Assembly: GCF_024346755.1 (NCBI RefSeq)
Contig: NZ_AP024861.1
Coordinates: 1,674,001 to 1,738,000, forward strand
Direction of reading: 5' to 3'
Length of the DNA stretch: 64,000 nucleotides
Source of the DNA: Vibrio aerogenes
Lineage (GTDB): Bacteria > Pseudomonadota > Gammaproteobacteria > Enterobacterales > Vibrionaceae
The notes under the pieces were generated by a model. That model did no database searches. It saw nothing but the letters and a program-made list of their open reading frames with translations, and was not told the origin of the DNA. The position numbers were made by a program, and so were the translations under genes. Positions 9,411 to 18,779 of the stretch are shown piece by piece. Position 1 is the stretch's first letter; each line of letters begins with the position of its first letter.

Positions 9411-10349
9411 ATGAAAGCAGCTGTTATTACCTCGTTTAATCATCCCCCACAATATGCTGATATTGCCGAACCTGTTCCGAAACATATTCAGGAAATGCAG
9501 GTTGATGTTCTGGCGGCGGGCTTACACCATCTCACCCGCGGCAGAGCAAGTGGCGCACATTATTCATCAGATGCTGTGCTGCCTTTTGTTCCCGGCGTTG
9601 ATGGGGTTGGCCGCGGAGCGGACGGCACTTTGCGTTATTTTGTTCAGGCACCGGGACAACCGGGGTCGATGGCGGAAAAAACCGTGATTATGCCCGAGTA
9701 CAGTCTCAGGCTGCCTGAAGTTTGTGATCCGATCCGGGTCGCAGCCGCGATGAATCCTGCGATGGCATCATGGCTGGCGCTGCGTTGTCGTACCGGATTT
9801 TTGCCGGGCCAGAAAGTGTTGATTTTGGGAGCCACCGGCAGCTCGGGTCAGATGGCTGTTCAGGTTGCGCTCTATCAGGGGGCGGCTGGGATTATCGCGG
9901 CGGGACGAAATCAACAGAAACTGGCGGCACTTGCTGATTTGGGAGCGACCGATACCGTCACTTTGACTGATCCGAAACTCGGGCAGCTGGCCAGCGAGGT
10001 GGATGTGGTTCTCGATTTTATCTGGGGGGAAAACACCGGCAAGCTGATGATGTCGTTGCTCAAATACCGGAAAGATCGTACCCAGCAGCTGACGTGGATA
10101 CACGTGGGGTCAATGGCGGGAGAAGAAGCACCTATTCCGGGAGCGCTGCTGCGATCAGCCGATGTTCAGATCATTGGCAGCGGGCTGGGGGCAGTTGACG
10201 CACAGGAGATTCTCACCGAACTACCGTTACTGGTCAGTGAAATTGTATCCGGGCGGCTTTTCATTGATGTGAACGTTGTTCCGCTGTCTGAGGTCAGCTG
10301 CGTCTGGAACATGGTGAACAGCAGTGAACGGATTGTACTGACACCTTAA
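9411..10349 (+). CDS. MDR-type quinone oxidoreductase-like dehydrogenase
   Basis: 312 residues with the medium-chain dehydrogenase fold. A GroES-like N-terminal domain carries PFVPGVDGVGRG near residues 61-72. A Rossmann domain follows with KVLILGATGSSGQMAVQVA around residues 138-156. No structural or catalytic Zn ligands stand out, which fits the zinc-free NADPH:quinone reductase branch. The start is preceded by GGAGAAAGG. It is divergent from, and probably repressed by, the MarR protein. A role in reducing quinones or reactive carbonyls is inferred from family and regulator. A DUF4405 gene follows after 20 bp, probably in the same operon. Confidence 0.85.
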   Translation: MKAAVITSFNHPPQYADIAEPVPKHIQEMQVDVLAAGLHHLTRGRASGAHYSSDAVLPFVPGVDGVGRGADGTLRYFVQAPGQPGSMAEKTVIMPEYSLRLPEVCDPIRVAAAMNPAMASWLALRCRTGFLPGQKVLILGATGSSGQMAVQVALYQGAAGIIAAGRNQQKLAALADLGATDTVTLTDPKLGQLASEVDVVLDFIWGENTGKLMMSLLKYRKDRTQQLTWIHVGSMAGEEAPIPGALLRSADVQIIGSGLGAVDAQEILTELPLLVSEIVSGRLFIDVNVVPLSEVSCVWNMVNSSERIVLTP

Positions 10350-10369
10350 CGGCACCTGCGGAGGATAGC

Positions 10370-10876
10370 ATGATGAAAATGAATGAAAAACTTCGTGTGA
10401 GAATCTGGTCGACACCTCTCACTATTGGCTCTTTTATTCTGATGAGCCTGAGCGGCATTCTGATGTTCTTTGATATTGTGCCGGGATATATCAGCTTTGT
10501 GCATGAATGGTTTTCGTGGATATTTTTGCTGGCTGTGGCCGGTCATCTCACGATGCATTTCCGGCCGTTGAAAAATCATCTTCAATCTGTATGGGGCCGG
10601 ACGAATGTGGTGATATTTACCCTGATTCTGTTGATCTCTGGTTTTTCTTTCGGCCGGATCACCGCCCCTCAGCTGAAATGGCCGATTGCTGAAATATTAG
10701 TCAACGCGCCGTTATCTGCACTGGCCGATGCGAAACGGGTCCGACAGGAGACATTTATCCAGAATCTGGCGTCGCACGGCATTCTGGCTGAACCGGGTCA
10801 GACGATCAGGGAGTTGGCACACCGGTACGATACCGATGAATTCCATCTTTTGGGATTAATCATTCTTGACGAATAA
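10370..10876 (+). CDS. DUF4405 membrane protein
   Basis: 168 residues with three N-terminal membrane helices (residues about 15-35, 45-62 and 75-93) and a soluble C-terminal tail. The pattern SGILMFF, then HEWFSW, then GHLTMHFRPL matches DUF4405, a cytochrome-b-like fold in which paired His on helices could hold haem. The His in HEWF and in GHLTMH are retained. The start follows GGAGG. It is probably co-transcribed with the oxidoreductase upstream, so an electron-transfer partnership is possible but unproven. Confidence 0.78.
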   Translation: MMKMNEKLRVRIWSTPLTIGSFILMSLSGILMFFDIVPGYISFVHEWFSWIFLLAVAGHLTMHFRPLKNHLQSVWGRTNVVIFTLILLISGFSFGRITAPQLKWPIAEILVNAPLSALADAKRVRQETFIQNLASHGILAEPGQTIRELAHRYDTDEFHLLGLIILDE

Positions 10877-11025
10877 CCCGTGTGAGCCGTCCGTATCCCG
10901 CGCAGCAAGCCGTTTCAGAAAATTTTTGACACCAGCCCCTTGCGGGAAATGAGTGAATTTCTCTTGTCGATCCCCGGTGCAGCCTGCAGTATATGTGCTC
11001 TTGTATGAAAAATCCGGGGAATTCA

Positions 11026-11508
11026 ATGATGGAACACCGTATTCGTGCCGCAGGGATTCTTATCTCTGACGCATCTGTGCTATTGCTGAAAGTGAAAGAC
11101 TCAACCGGGGAATACTGGATTCCGCCCGGCGGTGGGTTTGAAGCAGGCGACCTCAGCACCAGAAAATGCCTGCAAAGAGAATTTCTGGAAGAAGCCGGAA
11201 TTGAGGTTGAAGTCGGAGCGTTAATTTGTGTCCGCGAATTTCTTGAAGCATCACCACAGCGTTACAACGCCGAGTTTTTTTACCATGTGACTCATTTTAC
11301 CGGTGAACCGCATATAAGGAATCTGAAGGGCCTGAATGACGAAGCGTTTATTCAGCAGGTTGAATGGGTACCGCTGGATCATTTGGCCGGAATCAGAACT
11401 TACCCGGCAGATATTGCACAGCTGGCCGGCATGATTGAAGCCAGGCAGTTTTCTGTGCATCTGGGAAGTTACCGGCAGGGGAATGATGAAGTGACAAATC
11501 ATCTTTAA
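11026..11508 (+). CDS. NUDIX hydrolase
   Basis: 160 residues. The Nudix box is present as GGGFEAGD followed by REFLEEAGI, residues about 37-63. The usual first Glu is Asp and the spacer to REFLEE is one residue longer than the textbook motif, a variant common in MutT-like proteins. The catalytic EE pair and metal-binding Arg-Glu are intact. Family members hydrolyse nucleoside diphosphates linked to another group; the substrate is unknown. The ATG chosen is the first of two adjacent Met codons after CCGGGGAA. A longer frame starts at 10993. Confidence 0.85.
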   Translation: MMEHRIRAAGILISDASVLLLKVKDSTGEYWIPPGGGFEAGDLSTRKCLQREFLEEAGIEVEVGALICVREFLEASPQRYNAEFFYHVTHFTGEPHIRNLKGLNDEAFIQQVEWVPLDHLAGIRTYPADIAQLAGMIEARQFSVHLGSYRQGNDEVTNHL

Positions 11509-11573
11509 CCCGTCTTGTCTTGATTGCGTTCGTCTGAATCGCAACGTCATGAAACGATCATTTATCTATAATA

Positions 11574-11593
11574 ATATGAATTTATATTCATAT
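11574..11593. promoter_or_regulatory. AT-rich palindrome upstream of the EEP gene
   Basis: ATATGAAT-TTAT-ATTCATAT is an 8-4-8 perfect inverted repeat 51 bp before the start. It lies in a strongly AT-rich stretch that probably also holds the promoter. It is a candidate operator only. Confidence 0.4.
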
Positions 11594-11644
11594 GGATTAT
11601 ATTCGTATTATTGATTATTCATGATGACAGATAAGGAAGAACAA

Positions 11645-12538
11645 ATGATAAAGCGGAACCACTTTTTCAGGCAGGGAATACTGGCAGGATTGATTGTCTG
11701 TACGACGATCGCAACTTCTTATGCAGCAACCACCGCCGGAACTTTTTCAACGTTAACATACAATGTTGCCGGACTCCCGCAGATTGTCTCCAGCGCTGAA
11801 TCCAGTCGTAAAGAAGCAACCGGTCTGATCAGCTGCTATGTCAACGAGTTCGATATCGTTAATGTGCAAGAAGATTTTAACTATCATGCGGCGCTTTATG
11901 ATACCTGTAATAACCATCCATACCGTTCGTCTACCTCGGGTCCGGCCGGATTTGGCAGCGGGCTGAATACCATGAGTCGTTTTCCGTTCAGCAATATGCG
12001 CCGCGAGTCGTGGGATGACTGCAATGGTGTTGATTGTCTGACCCCCAAAGGTTTTACGGTTGCAAGAGTATCTCTGGCACCGGATGTGATTGTCGATGTG
12101 TATAACCTGCATGCGCAGGCGCAGACGGGTGAAGAAGATTTAATCGTCCGGCGCAAAAACCTGCAGCAGTTACTCACATTTATCTCGTGGTTTTCTGCCG
12201 GCCAGCCTGTGATTGTGATGGGGGATACCAATACCCGCTATACGCGTTCAGGAGACAATATCCGTATTTTCTCTGAGGCTGGTTTTCAGGATGCCTGGCT
12301 CACGTTGCTGCGTGATCATCAACCGCCTGCAGCAGGTGCTGACGCGTTGGTTTGCATACCAGCCACAACCTCTGCAACCTGTGAGATCGTCGATAAAATT
12401 CTGTATCGCAATTCGGACAAAGTTCAGCTGAATCTGGTCGACTATATGGTCAGAGAAGATGATAAGAATGATCAGGGACAGCCGTTGTCTGATCATCCCC
12501 CGGTTGCCGCCTGGTGGCGATATACAGTGACCCCCTGA
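11645..12538 (+). CDS. Secreted endonuclease/exonuclease/phosphatase-fold enzyme
   Basis: 297 residues from the ATG behind AAGGAAG. A Sec signal peptide ends at about residue 28 (TIATSYAA). The EEP core is readable in order: TLTYNVAGLP (active-site Asn), NVQED (metal Glu position), VYNLHAQA (His), MGDTNTRY (Asp and Asn) and LSDHPPV (catalytic Asp-His). All key residues are therefore present. The fold covers extracellular DNases, sphingomyelinases and phosphodiesterases; the GLP after the first Asn is frequent in sphingomyelinase-like members. Cysteines such as DDCNGVDC suggest disulfides, fitting export. The exact substrate is not settled. Confidence 0.85.
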   Translation: MIKRNHFFRQGILAGLIVCTTIATSYAATTAGTFSTLTYNVAGLPQIVSSAESSRKEATGLISCYVNEFDIVNVQEDFNYHAALYDTCNNHPYRSSTSGPAGFGSGLNTMSRFPFSNMRRESWDDCNGVDCLTPKGFTVARVSLAPDVIVDVYNLHAQAQTGEEDLIVRRKNLQQLLTFISWFSAGQPVIVMGDTNTRYTRSGDNIRIFSEAGFQDAWLTLLRDHQPPAAGADALVCIPATTSATCEIVDKILYRNSDKVQLNLVDYMVREDDKNDQGQPLSDHPPVAAWWRYTVTP

Positions 12539-12547
12539 ATCACGCAT

Positions 12548-12613
12548 CCTGTCGTCACTGCGAGGTTTTCCTGTCGTCATTTTGATGTTTTTCGGTCGTC
12601 ATTCAGAGGTTTA
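12548..12613. repeat. Three tandem 22-bp repeats
   Basis: Diverged units with a common core KGTCGTCA lie at 12548-12569, 12570-12591 and 12592-12613. The first two share CCTGTCGTCA and end in TTTT. They sit directly after the EEP stop. The role is unknown. Confidence 0.7.
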
Positions 12614-12679
12614 TTTGTGGCACCGGAAATTGAAACGACATACGCTCCGGGTTTATAGTAAGCAACGATTATCAGATGG

Positions 12680-12702
12680 AGGCACATCTGACTGATGTGC
12701 CT
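12680..12702 (+). promoter_or_regulatory. Leader hairpin before the PilZ/PNPOx-like gene
   Basis: A perfect 9-bp stem AGGCACATC / GATGTGCCT with a 5-nt loop lies 47 bp before the start codon. The surrounding 210-bp gap otherwise holds only the 22-bp repeats. Confidence 0.4.
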
Positions 12703-12748
12703 GATCGGATAATATACCCAGAGCGTGCTCTAAGGAGAAGAAGAAAAT

Positions 12749-13582
12749 ATGACATCCGGAAATCAACTTGAAGCGTTACTTGGTACACATTTGTTAGGCG
12801 TGATGGGAACCTATCCTGAGCAGGGAATGGATGTTTACATCTGTGGTGTGCATCTCTTATCCGATACCCGACTGAGGCTGATTTTTCCCAAGGGGCATCA
12901 GCTCAGGCCGGATCAGCGGGTGACCCTGCATCTGGATAACCGGACCGGTGTCTCTGAATATGATGCGGAATTAAAAGTTTACCGGTTATCTTTTAAGGGC
13001 GTGGTTACGGAGATTTCTGAGTGGGAAGCCATCATTGAGGCTGTGGAATATCAGGTATTTTATGGTCTGTCAGCTGTGATGGAATACAAAGCGGCAGGTT
13101 ATGATTTCCCGGAGGATGCCAGACAGCCATCTCCTTTACCAGTGACTCCCTTAGAAATATTGCCTGCAATCGATGATGCTGAACACGACAATAAAATCGG
13201 CGTTCTGTTGACCTATGCTGAGCAACAGCCGCATACCACAGTCATGGCTTTTTTATCGACCAAAGAAGATGATATTTTTTTCATCACCTTTCCCAGCACA
13301 TTTAAATCCAAACTGCTGAGACGTAAAAACCGGTGTTATTTTGCTATCGACAGCCGGGCGACATTTACCTTCGAACACGCGATTGAGTGGAATTACAGCA
13401 TCATCGAAGGGGAAGTGTTTCAGGTGCCGGCAACCCACCCGGTATTTGCACAGATACAAGAACTTTTCATTATGAAGAATCCCTGGGAGATGGGTTTTTT
13501 CAGTCATCCTGAAGTTGAGATGTATCACCTGAAAGCGGCTCATGTTGTGTGTCCGAAAAAAGCCGGCTTTTCCCCTGTTTAA
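12749..13582 (+). CDS. PilZ-like / split-barrel flavin-like protein, uncertain function
   Basis: 277 residues, no signal peptide or membrane segment. The N-terminal 100 residues are beta-rich with VTLHLDNRTG and a following strand pattern reminiscent of PilZ, though the RxxxR and D/NxSxxG cyclic-di-GMP motifs are not convincingly present. The C-terminal 140 residues resemble the pyridoxamine-phosphate-oxidase-like split barrel (ATFTFEHAIEWNYSIIEGEV, residues about 205-224). The SD AAGGAG is strong. It stands as a single gene. The domain calls are by eye and could be wrong; no enzyme activity is proposed. Confidence 0.5.
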   Translation: MTSGNQLEALLGTHLLGVMGTYPEQGMDVYICGVHLLSDTRLRLIFPKGHQLRPDQRVTLHLDNRTGVSEYDAELKVYRLSFKGVVTEISEWEAIIEAVEYQVFYGLSAVMEYKAAGYDFPEDARQPSPLPVTPLEILPAIDDAEHDNKIGVLLTYAEQQPHTTVMAFLSTKEDDIFFITFPSTFKSKLLRRKNRCYFAIDSRATFTFEHAIEWNYSIIEGEVFQVPATHPVFAQIQELFIMKNPWEMGFFSHPEVEMYHLKAAHVVCPKKAGFSPV

Positions 13583-13686
13583 GCGTACAGGATGTCTTGA
13601 GCGGTTTTCGGAACCAGATTCATTCTGATCAAAAAATAAGCGGAACTGGTATTACTGATGAAAATATTATCTTTAAAATGGTCATT

Positions 13687-13707
13687 TTTTGAAAAAAAGA
13701 TTCAAAA
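13687..13707. promoter_or_regulatory. Candidate operator upstream of the PTS operon
   Basis: TTTTGAA-(7 nt)-TTCAAAA is a perfect 7-bp inverted repeat about 210 bp before the IIBC start. RpiR-family regulators often use such TGAA/TTCA palindromes, and the operon encodes one. The rest of the 333-bp gap is AT-rich with no other clear structure. Confidence 0.4.
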
Positions 13708-13915
13708 TAATATCTATTGTGACCGGTATTAAACTTTAAAATGAAAGTTTTTTGCTAAACCGCCAGACAGGAGTATGGTGAAAACTATCACCTGACCGTG
13801 GCAAAAAAATTGTCAGATGGAAAAAACAGTCGGGCCCAAAGGCCAGACCATAAAAAAAGAGTCAGTGTGATGACCTGTTTTTAATCCCTACATTGATGCT
13901 GACAAGGCGGTAATC

Positions 13916-15400
13916 ATGATGAAAGTAGTAGCAATAACCTCCTGTGCTGCGGGTATCTCGCACACATTTATGGCAGAGGAAGCCCTGATAGAGGCGGGTA
14001 AACAGAATGGTTATGATATCCGGGTGGAAACTCAGGGTAACATTGGCACACAAACTCCGCTGACCGAATCTGAGATTGCAGCGGCTGATTTGGTGATTAT
14101 TGCCAGTGATGTCACGATTCCTTTAGCGCGTTTTGCCGGTAAACGGGTCTATCAGGTTTCGACCAATGATGCCATTGCAGATGCCGCGCAAGTCATCGAA
14201 GCGGCCAAAACCAAAGCCGAAACCGTATCCGATGTGATTCAAAGTGCCAAAGGCACTCAGGTTGGGGGCGGGGTGACCATTGGAACCTCCAGCCACAATG
14301 CTTTTTTCCGACATACCATGAGTGGTGTCGGCTACATGATTCCGATGGCGACTTGCGGGTTGTTGCTGGCACTGGCGAATATTTTTGCATTTAACAGTGA
14401 TGCACAGGGACACCTGGTGAACTGGGGATTCGATGAAACCACAGCGCTGGGCTATTTCATGTCGCACCTGTTCACCGTTGGTAAAGTCGGTTTTACCCTG
14501 ATGATCCCTTTGTTTGCCGGATTTGTCGCGAACTCTATCGCTGATCGTCCGGCGATTGCACCGGCCATGATTGGTGCCTATATTGCCAATGATCCGACAT
14601 TTCTTGGCACCAAAACCGGCGGGAGTTTTCTGGCTGCGCTGCTGATTGCATTTATTGTCGGTTACTTTGTGCTGTACCTCAAACGGGTGCCGTGGCCGAA
14701 AATTCTTCGTCCGGCTGTGCCGATTATGATTATTCCGGTGATCTCTACCTTCTTTATCTTCATTTTTGTCCTTTATGGCATCGGAAAACCTATTTCTCTG
14801 GCGATGGATACCATGTATCACGGATTAAATGTGCTGATTACCGAGTATAAAAGTTCCTCTTTCCTGATTGGGGCGGTGATCGGTGGCATGATCGGCTTTG
14901 ATTTTGGGGGACCAATCAACAAAACCGCTTATGTCTTCAGTACGGCTGTGTTTGTCGACACGCTCGGACAGTATGGTGTGGAAGGGGCTAATCTGCTGCC
15001 GTTTACTGCGGTTCAGGCCGCGATTTCTATTGCGCCGCTGGGGGTGTTTGTCGCTTCGCGGCTGTTTAAGAATAAATTCAATGCTGAAGAAAAGAATACG
15101 GCGAATGCGGCATGTGCAATGGGACTGGTCGGGGTATCCGAAGGTGCAATACCGTTTGCTGCGGCGCATCCGTTGCAGGTCATTGTTGCCAGTGTGTGTG
15201 GCTCGGCGCTGGCTGGCGGTTTGGTTGGCCTGTGGGGGATTAAAAACTATGGCGGTTTGGGGTCACCGCTGGGGACCGTTATCGGGTATATCGAACAGCC
15301 GGTGCCGGTTGTGTCCTGGCTGCTCTGTACCGGTGCCGGTATTTTACTGACAGCAGTGATCATTGGCTTCTGGCGTCCGAAAATCGCTCAGGCTGAATAA
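13916..15400 (+). CDS. PTS fructose/mannosylglycerate-type EIIBC
   Basis: 494 residues. The N-terminal IIB domain has the phosphocysteine loop ITSCAAGISHT (Cys10). A linker at about residues 100-130 leads to a IIC domain with eight to ten membrane helices and the conserved substrate loop DFGGPINKTAYVF near residues 329-341. It takes up and phosphorylates a sugar of the fructose PTS family. Because IIA is encoded next and a GH38 mannosyl-glycerate hydrolase after it, the substrate is probably 2-O-mannosylglycerate, as for E. coli MngA. In E. coli IIA, IIB and IIC are one chain; here IIA is separate. Confidence 0.88.
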   Translation: MMKVVAITSCAAGISHTFMAEEALIEAGKQNGYDIRVETQGNIGTQTPLTESEIAAADLVIIASDVTIPLARFAGKRVYQVSTNDAIADAAQVIEAAKTKAETVSDVIQSAKGTQVGGGVTIGTSSHNAFFRHTMSGVGYMIPMATCGLLLALANIFAFNSDAQGHLVNWGFDETTALGYFMSHLFTVGKVGFTLMIPLFAGFVANSIADRPAIAPAMIGAYIANDPTFLGTKTGGSFLAALLIAFIVGYFVLYLKRVPWPKILRPAVPIMIIPVISTFFIFIFVLYGIGKPISLAMDTMYHGLNVLITEYKSSSFLIGAVIGGMIGFDFGGPINKTAYVFSTAVFVDTLGQYGVEGANLLPFTAVQAAISIAPLGVFVASRLFKNKFNAEEKNTANAACAMGLVGVSEGAIPFAAAHPLQVIVASVCGSALAGGLVGLWGIKNYGGLGSPLGTVIGYIEQPVPVVSWLLCTGAGILLTAVIIGFWRPKIAQAE

Positions 15401-15484
15401 TAACTCAGGCTAAGTTAAGTAATGACATAGAAATCATGACTTGGTCAGAAGAGCGGGTCTGGCAGAATAAATTGAGGAAAGCAT

Positions 15485-15976
15485 ATGTTGAGCAAATGGT
15501 TTAAAAAATCGTCCGGGGAAGTTCGCCCCTCATTTCAGGCGGATCACGTGATCCGTGACCCCAACTCCACCAGCCGGGATCAGGCGCTGAAGTTTATTGC
15601 GCAGCAGATGTATCAGGCCGGTTATGTGGGCTCTGCGGACACTTTGTTCTCTGCATTAGTTGAACGGGAAACCAAAGATACGACAGGTTTCAAGAATGGG
15701 ATCGCCACACCACATGCCAAAAGCAAGCAAGTGAAACATGCCGGGATCTGGGTGGTGCATTTTGACCATGATATTGTCTGGGAAACCATGGATGACAGCC
15801 CGGTGAAAACCGCGGTGGCGTTTGCGATTCCGGTCAAAGGGGATGAAACGGCGATGGCGCCTCTGATTGCGATTTCGCGTGCCAACATGAAGCAGGAATT
15901 TCGTGATGTGCTTAACCATGGCGATAAAGCAGCGATTACCGAGGCAATTGAAGGTGTCACCGGAGGCAAAATATGA
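15485..15976 (+). CDS. PTS fructose-family EIIA
   Basis: 163 residues. The phosphohistidine lies in NGIATPHAKS (His77), the classic IIA-Fru/Mtl active site. It receives phosphate from HPr and passes it to the IIB cysteine of the preceding gene. An N-terminal extension of about 20 residues (MLSKWFKKSSGE) precedes the domain. The SD GAGGAAAG is well placed. The stop overlaps the start of the mannosidase gene by 4 bp, implying coupled translation. Confidence 0.9.
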   Translation: MLSKWFKKSSGEVRPSFQADHVIRDPNSTSRDQALKFIAQQMYQAGYVGSADTLFSALVERETKDTTGFKNGIATPHAKSKQVKHAGIWVVHFDHDIVWETMDDSPVKTAVAFAIPVKGDETAMAPLIAISRANMKQEFRDVLNHGDKAAITEAIEGVTGGKI

Positions 15977-18678
15977 GTGAAAAGACAGTTCATGTGATAC
16001 CGCATACCCACTGGGATTTTGAATGGTATTTCACCCATCCGGAATCTTCGGTACAGCTGGTTTATCATATGGATGATCTGCTTCAGGCCCTGAGATCAGG
16101 ACAACTGAATCAATATATTCTTGATGGTCAGATGAGCATTGTGGAGGACTATCTTGAACTGGTGCCGGAAAACCGGCAAGAATTGCAGCGACTGGTAAAA
16201 CATGGTCATTTAAAAACCGGTCCCTGGTATACGCAGTGCGATCAGTTGATTGTGAGTGGTGAATCCATTGTCCGGAATCTGTTGTTGGGTATCCGGGCGG
16301 CGGAAGCACTGGGAAAATGCTGGATGATGGGGTACGCGCCTGATGCATTCGGCCAGAGCATTGATATGCCGAAAATTTATGCCGGATTTGGTATTCAGCA
16401 CAGTGTGTTCTGGCGGGGATTATCCAGTGATACCTGCCCGTGGCGTGAATTTAACTGGCGGAGTGAAGATGGCAGCGAAGTCAGCTGTTATCAGATTCGC
16501 AACGGTTACTATCTGGCAGAACCACAGATTGCCGGTATGGCGCCGGATGATATTGTTGCGATGGTGTCTCAGGGCAGTCGCAGCACACATGTGCCGTTTC
16601 CTTTTGGCGCTGACCAGATCAAAACCGATACCGGGCTGAAAGATCGCCTTACCCATTACAATCAGCATACGCATGCCGGACATCAGTTTGTTGAAAGCAG
16701 TTATGAGGCTTTATTTGCCGGAATTCAGGCTCAGGTGAGCGAACCGTTTATCGTGGAAGGAGAGATGATTGATGCTCAGTTCTCTAAAATTCACCGCTCT
16801 ATCTATTCTACCCGTTATGATCATAAGCAGCTTAATGATCAGGTGGAAACCCGCCTGACACATGTTCTTGAGCCTCTGATGGTGCTGGCGGATCATTTGG
16901 GCATTCCGTATAAGTCATCGATGGTGAACAGTATCTGGAAACAGCTGTTACGCTGTCACGCACATGACAGCGCCGGCGGTTGTAACAGTGACCGGACAAA
17001 CCAGCAGATTTTGCAACGTCTGGTGCATGCCGATCAAATGTCTGCCGCGGGTGTTGACTTTTTGCTGCGTAAATTATCGGAATCTGTGGGTTGCAGTGAT
17101 GTACCGGACAAAGTCGTATTTTATAACACGCTGCCATATGCCCGTTGTGATCGGGTGATTGCCGGCATGGATACAGAGCAGCCGCATTTCACCTTACATG
17201 ATGAAACCGGTGCATGGGTTGACTTCACTGTGCTGAAGTCAGAGCGTTGCTATCGGGGTTCTGTCCGGCGCAGTGAAAATGAGCATGATCCATCCCTGTA
17301 TTACTATCAGCATCAGATTGAAGTGATGCTGGCACTGCCCGCGCTCGGTTTGCGTTGCCTGCATGTCAGGGAAAACTCACCGCAGTCAGGGCAATCACAG
17401 CAAATGGCATGGCCGGAATTAAAACATTCGCAGTCACCGCTGCAAATGGCTCACAGCCAGTGCACGATTACCTTTGCTGATGGCCGTCTGACACTGGATG
17501 ATCATCAGACCGGAGCTCACTGGCCGGACTTTCTCTTTGTCCGGGATATGGGGGACGACGGGGATAATTATGACTATTCTCCCCCGGAACAGGACTGGAT
17601 TCTCCGGCTGGACTTCAGCGACACTGACGTTCAGGTCAGGCATACGTCACTCAGCCAGACCATGATGATTGAAGGTTCCTGGTTGTTGCCGGCTAATCTG
17701 GCAGAACGTCAGCAACAAAAACGCTCCGTAAAAGTACCGTTTCGTCTGGAATTGACGCTGGCGGATGAACAGCCGCTGGATATCCGGCTGGAGATTGAGA
17801 ATCGGGCCTGTGATCACCGCATGCAACTGGTGTGCAGTACGGATGTGATGACCACTGACAGTGTGGCGGATACACCATTTGGTACCGTCAGCCGCCCCCA
17901 CTTACATCCGAGAATTGATGACTGGCGGGAGAAAAGCTGGAAGGAAGAGCCGTCCTGTATTTATCCGTTGTTGCACCATGTCTCTTTGTGCCATCCGGAA
18001 AAATCACTGACACTGCTCAGCTGCGGGATCAAAGAGTATGAAGTCATTCAGCCGCTGAAAGGAGACACCAGTGGCTCCGGGGAAAGTGGAGATCTGGCAC
18101 TGACACTGTTTCGTTCTGTGGGCTGGCTGGGTAAACCCGACCTGAAACGTCGTCCCGGTATCGCTTCGGGGCAACAGTTCAAATACATTCCGACGCCGGA
18201 CAGCCAGTTGCTGCAACGGATGTCGTTCCGGTCAGGACTGATCGTAAACCGACAGTTTAATCCGGCAGAGATCATGCAGCAGTGGCAACGATTCGCGGTG
18301 CCTGCCCTGAGTTATCAGCAGCAGGAGCTGAATCGCTTTACCAATACGATGAAGTATTTCGGTGTGAATCCGCTCGAACAGCCAGTACCCGCGTTACTGA
18401 GCCTGCTTCATGTGGATGCGCCGGGACTGGTATGCAGTGCCTTGAAACGGGCTGAACCGGATGGAGACGGAGAGGGCGTGGTGATTCGTCTGTATAATCC
18501 ATCGTCTTCTGCGCTGGACCATGCAGGAGAAATTCAGCTGCCGGCCGGCGTGACACAAGCCTTTGAAGTCAACCTCAATGAAGCTGTGTGCAGGGAATCA
18601 GCGATTGAAGCTGGCCGTGTCCGGCTGGGGGTGTTTGCACCGAAGCAGGTGAAAACCTTCAAATTTTTGTCAGTCTGA
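15973..18678 (+). CDS. mngB: GH38 alpha-mannosidase, mannosylglycerate hydrolase type
   Basis: 901 residues, the usual MngB length, cytoplasmic. The N terminus VHVIPHTHWDFEWYF carries the GH38 metal His and Asp. APDAFGQS contains the predicted nucleophile Asp124. RCHAHDSAGGCNSD near residues 331-344 supplies the second metal His and Asp. It should cleave 2-O-(6-phospho-mannosyl)-glycerate, made by the PTS, into mannose 6-phosphate and glycerate. Homology to E. coli MngB is recognisable along the N-terminal domain. It overlaps the IIA gene by 4 bp. Symbol by homology; activity on other mannosides is possible. Confidence 0.85.
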   Translation: MSEKTVHVIPHTHWDFEWYFTHPESSVQLVYHMDDLLQALRSGQLNQYILDGQMSIVEDYLELVPENRQELQRLVKHGHLKTGPWYTQCDQLIVSGESIVRNLLLGIRAAEALGKCWMMGYAPDAFGQSIDMPKIYAGFGIQHSVFWRGLSSDTCPWREFNWRSEDGSEVSCYQIRNGYYLAEPQIAGMAPDDIVAMVSQGSRSTHVPFPFGADQIKTDTGLKDRLTHYNQHTHAGHQFVESSYEALFAGIQAQVSEPFIVEGEMIDAQFSKIHRSIYSTRYDHKQLNDQVETRLTHVLEPLMVLADHLGIPYKSSMVNSIWKQLLRCHAHDSAGGCNSDRTNQQILQRLVHADQMSAAGVDFLLRKLSESVGCSDVPDKVVFYNTLPYARCDRVIAGMDTEQPHFTLHDETGAWVDFTVLKSERCYRGSVRRSENEHDPSLYYYQHQIEVMLALPALGLRCLHVRENSPQSGQSQQMAWPELKHSQSPLQMAHSQCTITFADGRLTLDDHQTGAHWPDFLFVRDMGDDGDNYDYSPPEQDWILRLDFSDTDVQVRHTSLSQTMMIEGSWLLPANLAERQQQKRSVKVPFRLELTLADEQPLDIRLEIENRACDHRMQLVCSTDVMTTDSVADTPFGTVSRPHLHPRIDDWREKSWKEEPSCIYPLLHHVSLCHPEKSLTLLSCGIKEYEVIQPLKGDTSGSGESGDLALTLFRSVGWLGKPDLKRRPGIASGQQFKYIPTPDSQLLQRMSFRSGLIVNRQFNPAEIMQQWQRFAVPALSYQQQELNRFTNTMKYFGVNPLEQPVPALLSLLHVDAPGLVCSALKRAEPDGDGEGVVIRLYNPSSSALDHAGEIQLPAGVTQAFEVNLNEAVCRESAIEAGRVRLGVFAPKQVKTFKFLSV

Positions 18679-18779
18679 TAAGACCAACCGAATCAGACGC
18701 GTTATGATAAGAACGGCTCCCTGCACATGCAGGGGGCGGGGAAACAGGGTTTCAGGCAGTCAGGATCCGGAAGAAGAGA

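Noticed and set aside
14123..14821. 232-codon antisense frame inside the PTS IIBC gene
   Set aside because: Very rich in Arg, His and Gln, as expected from reading a membrane-protein gene backwards; no family motif.
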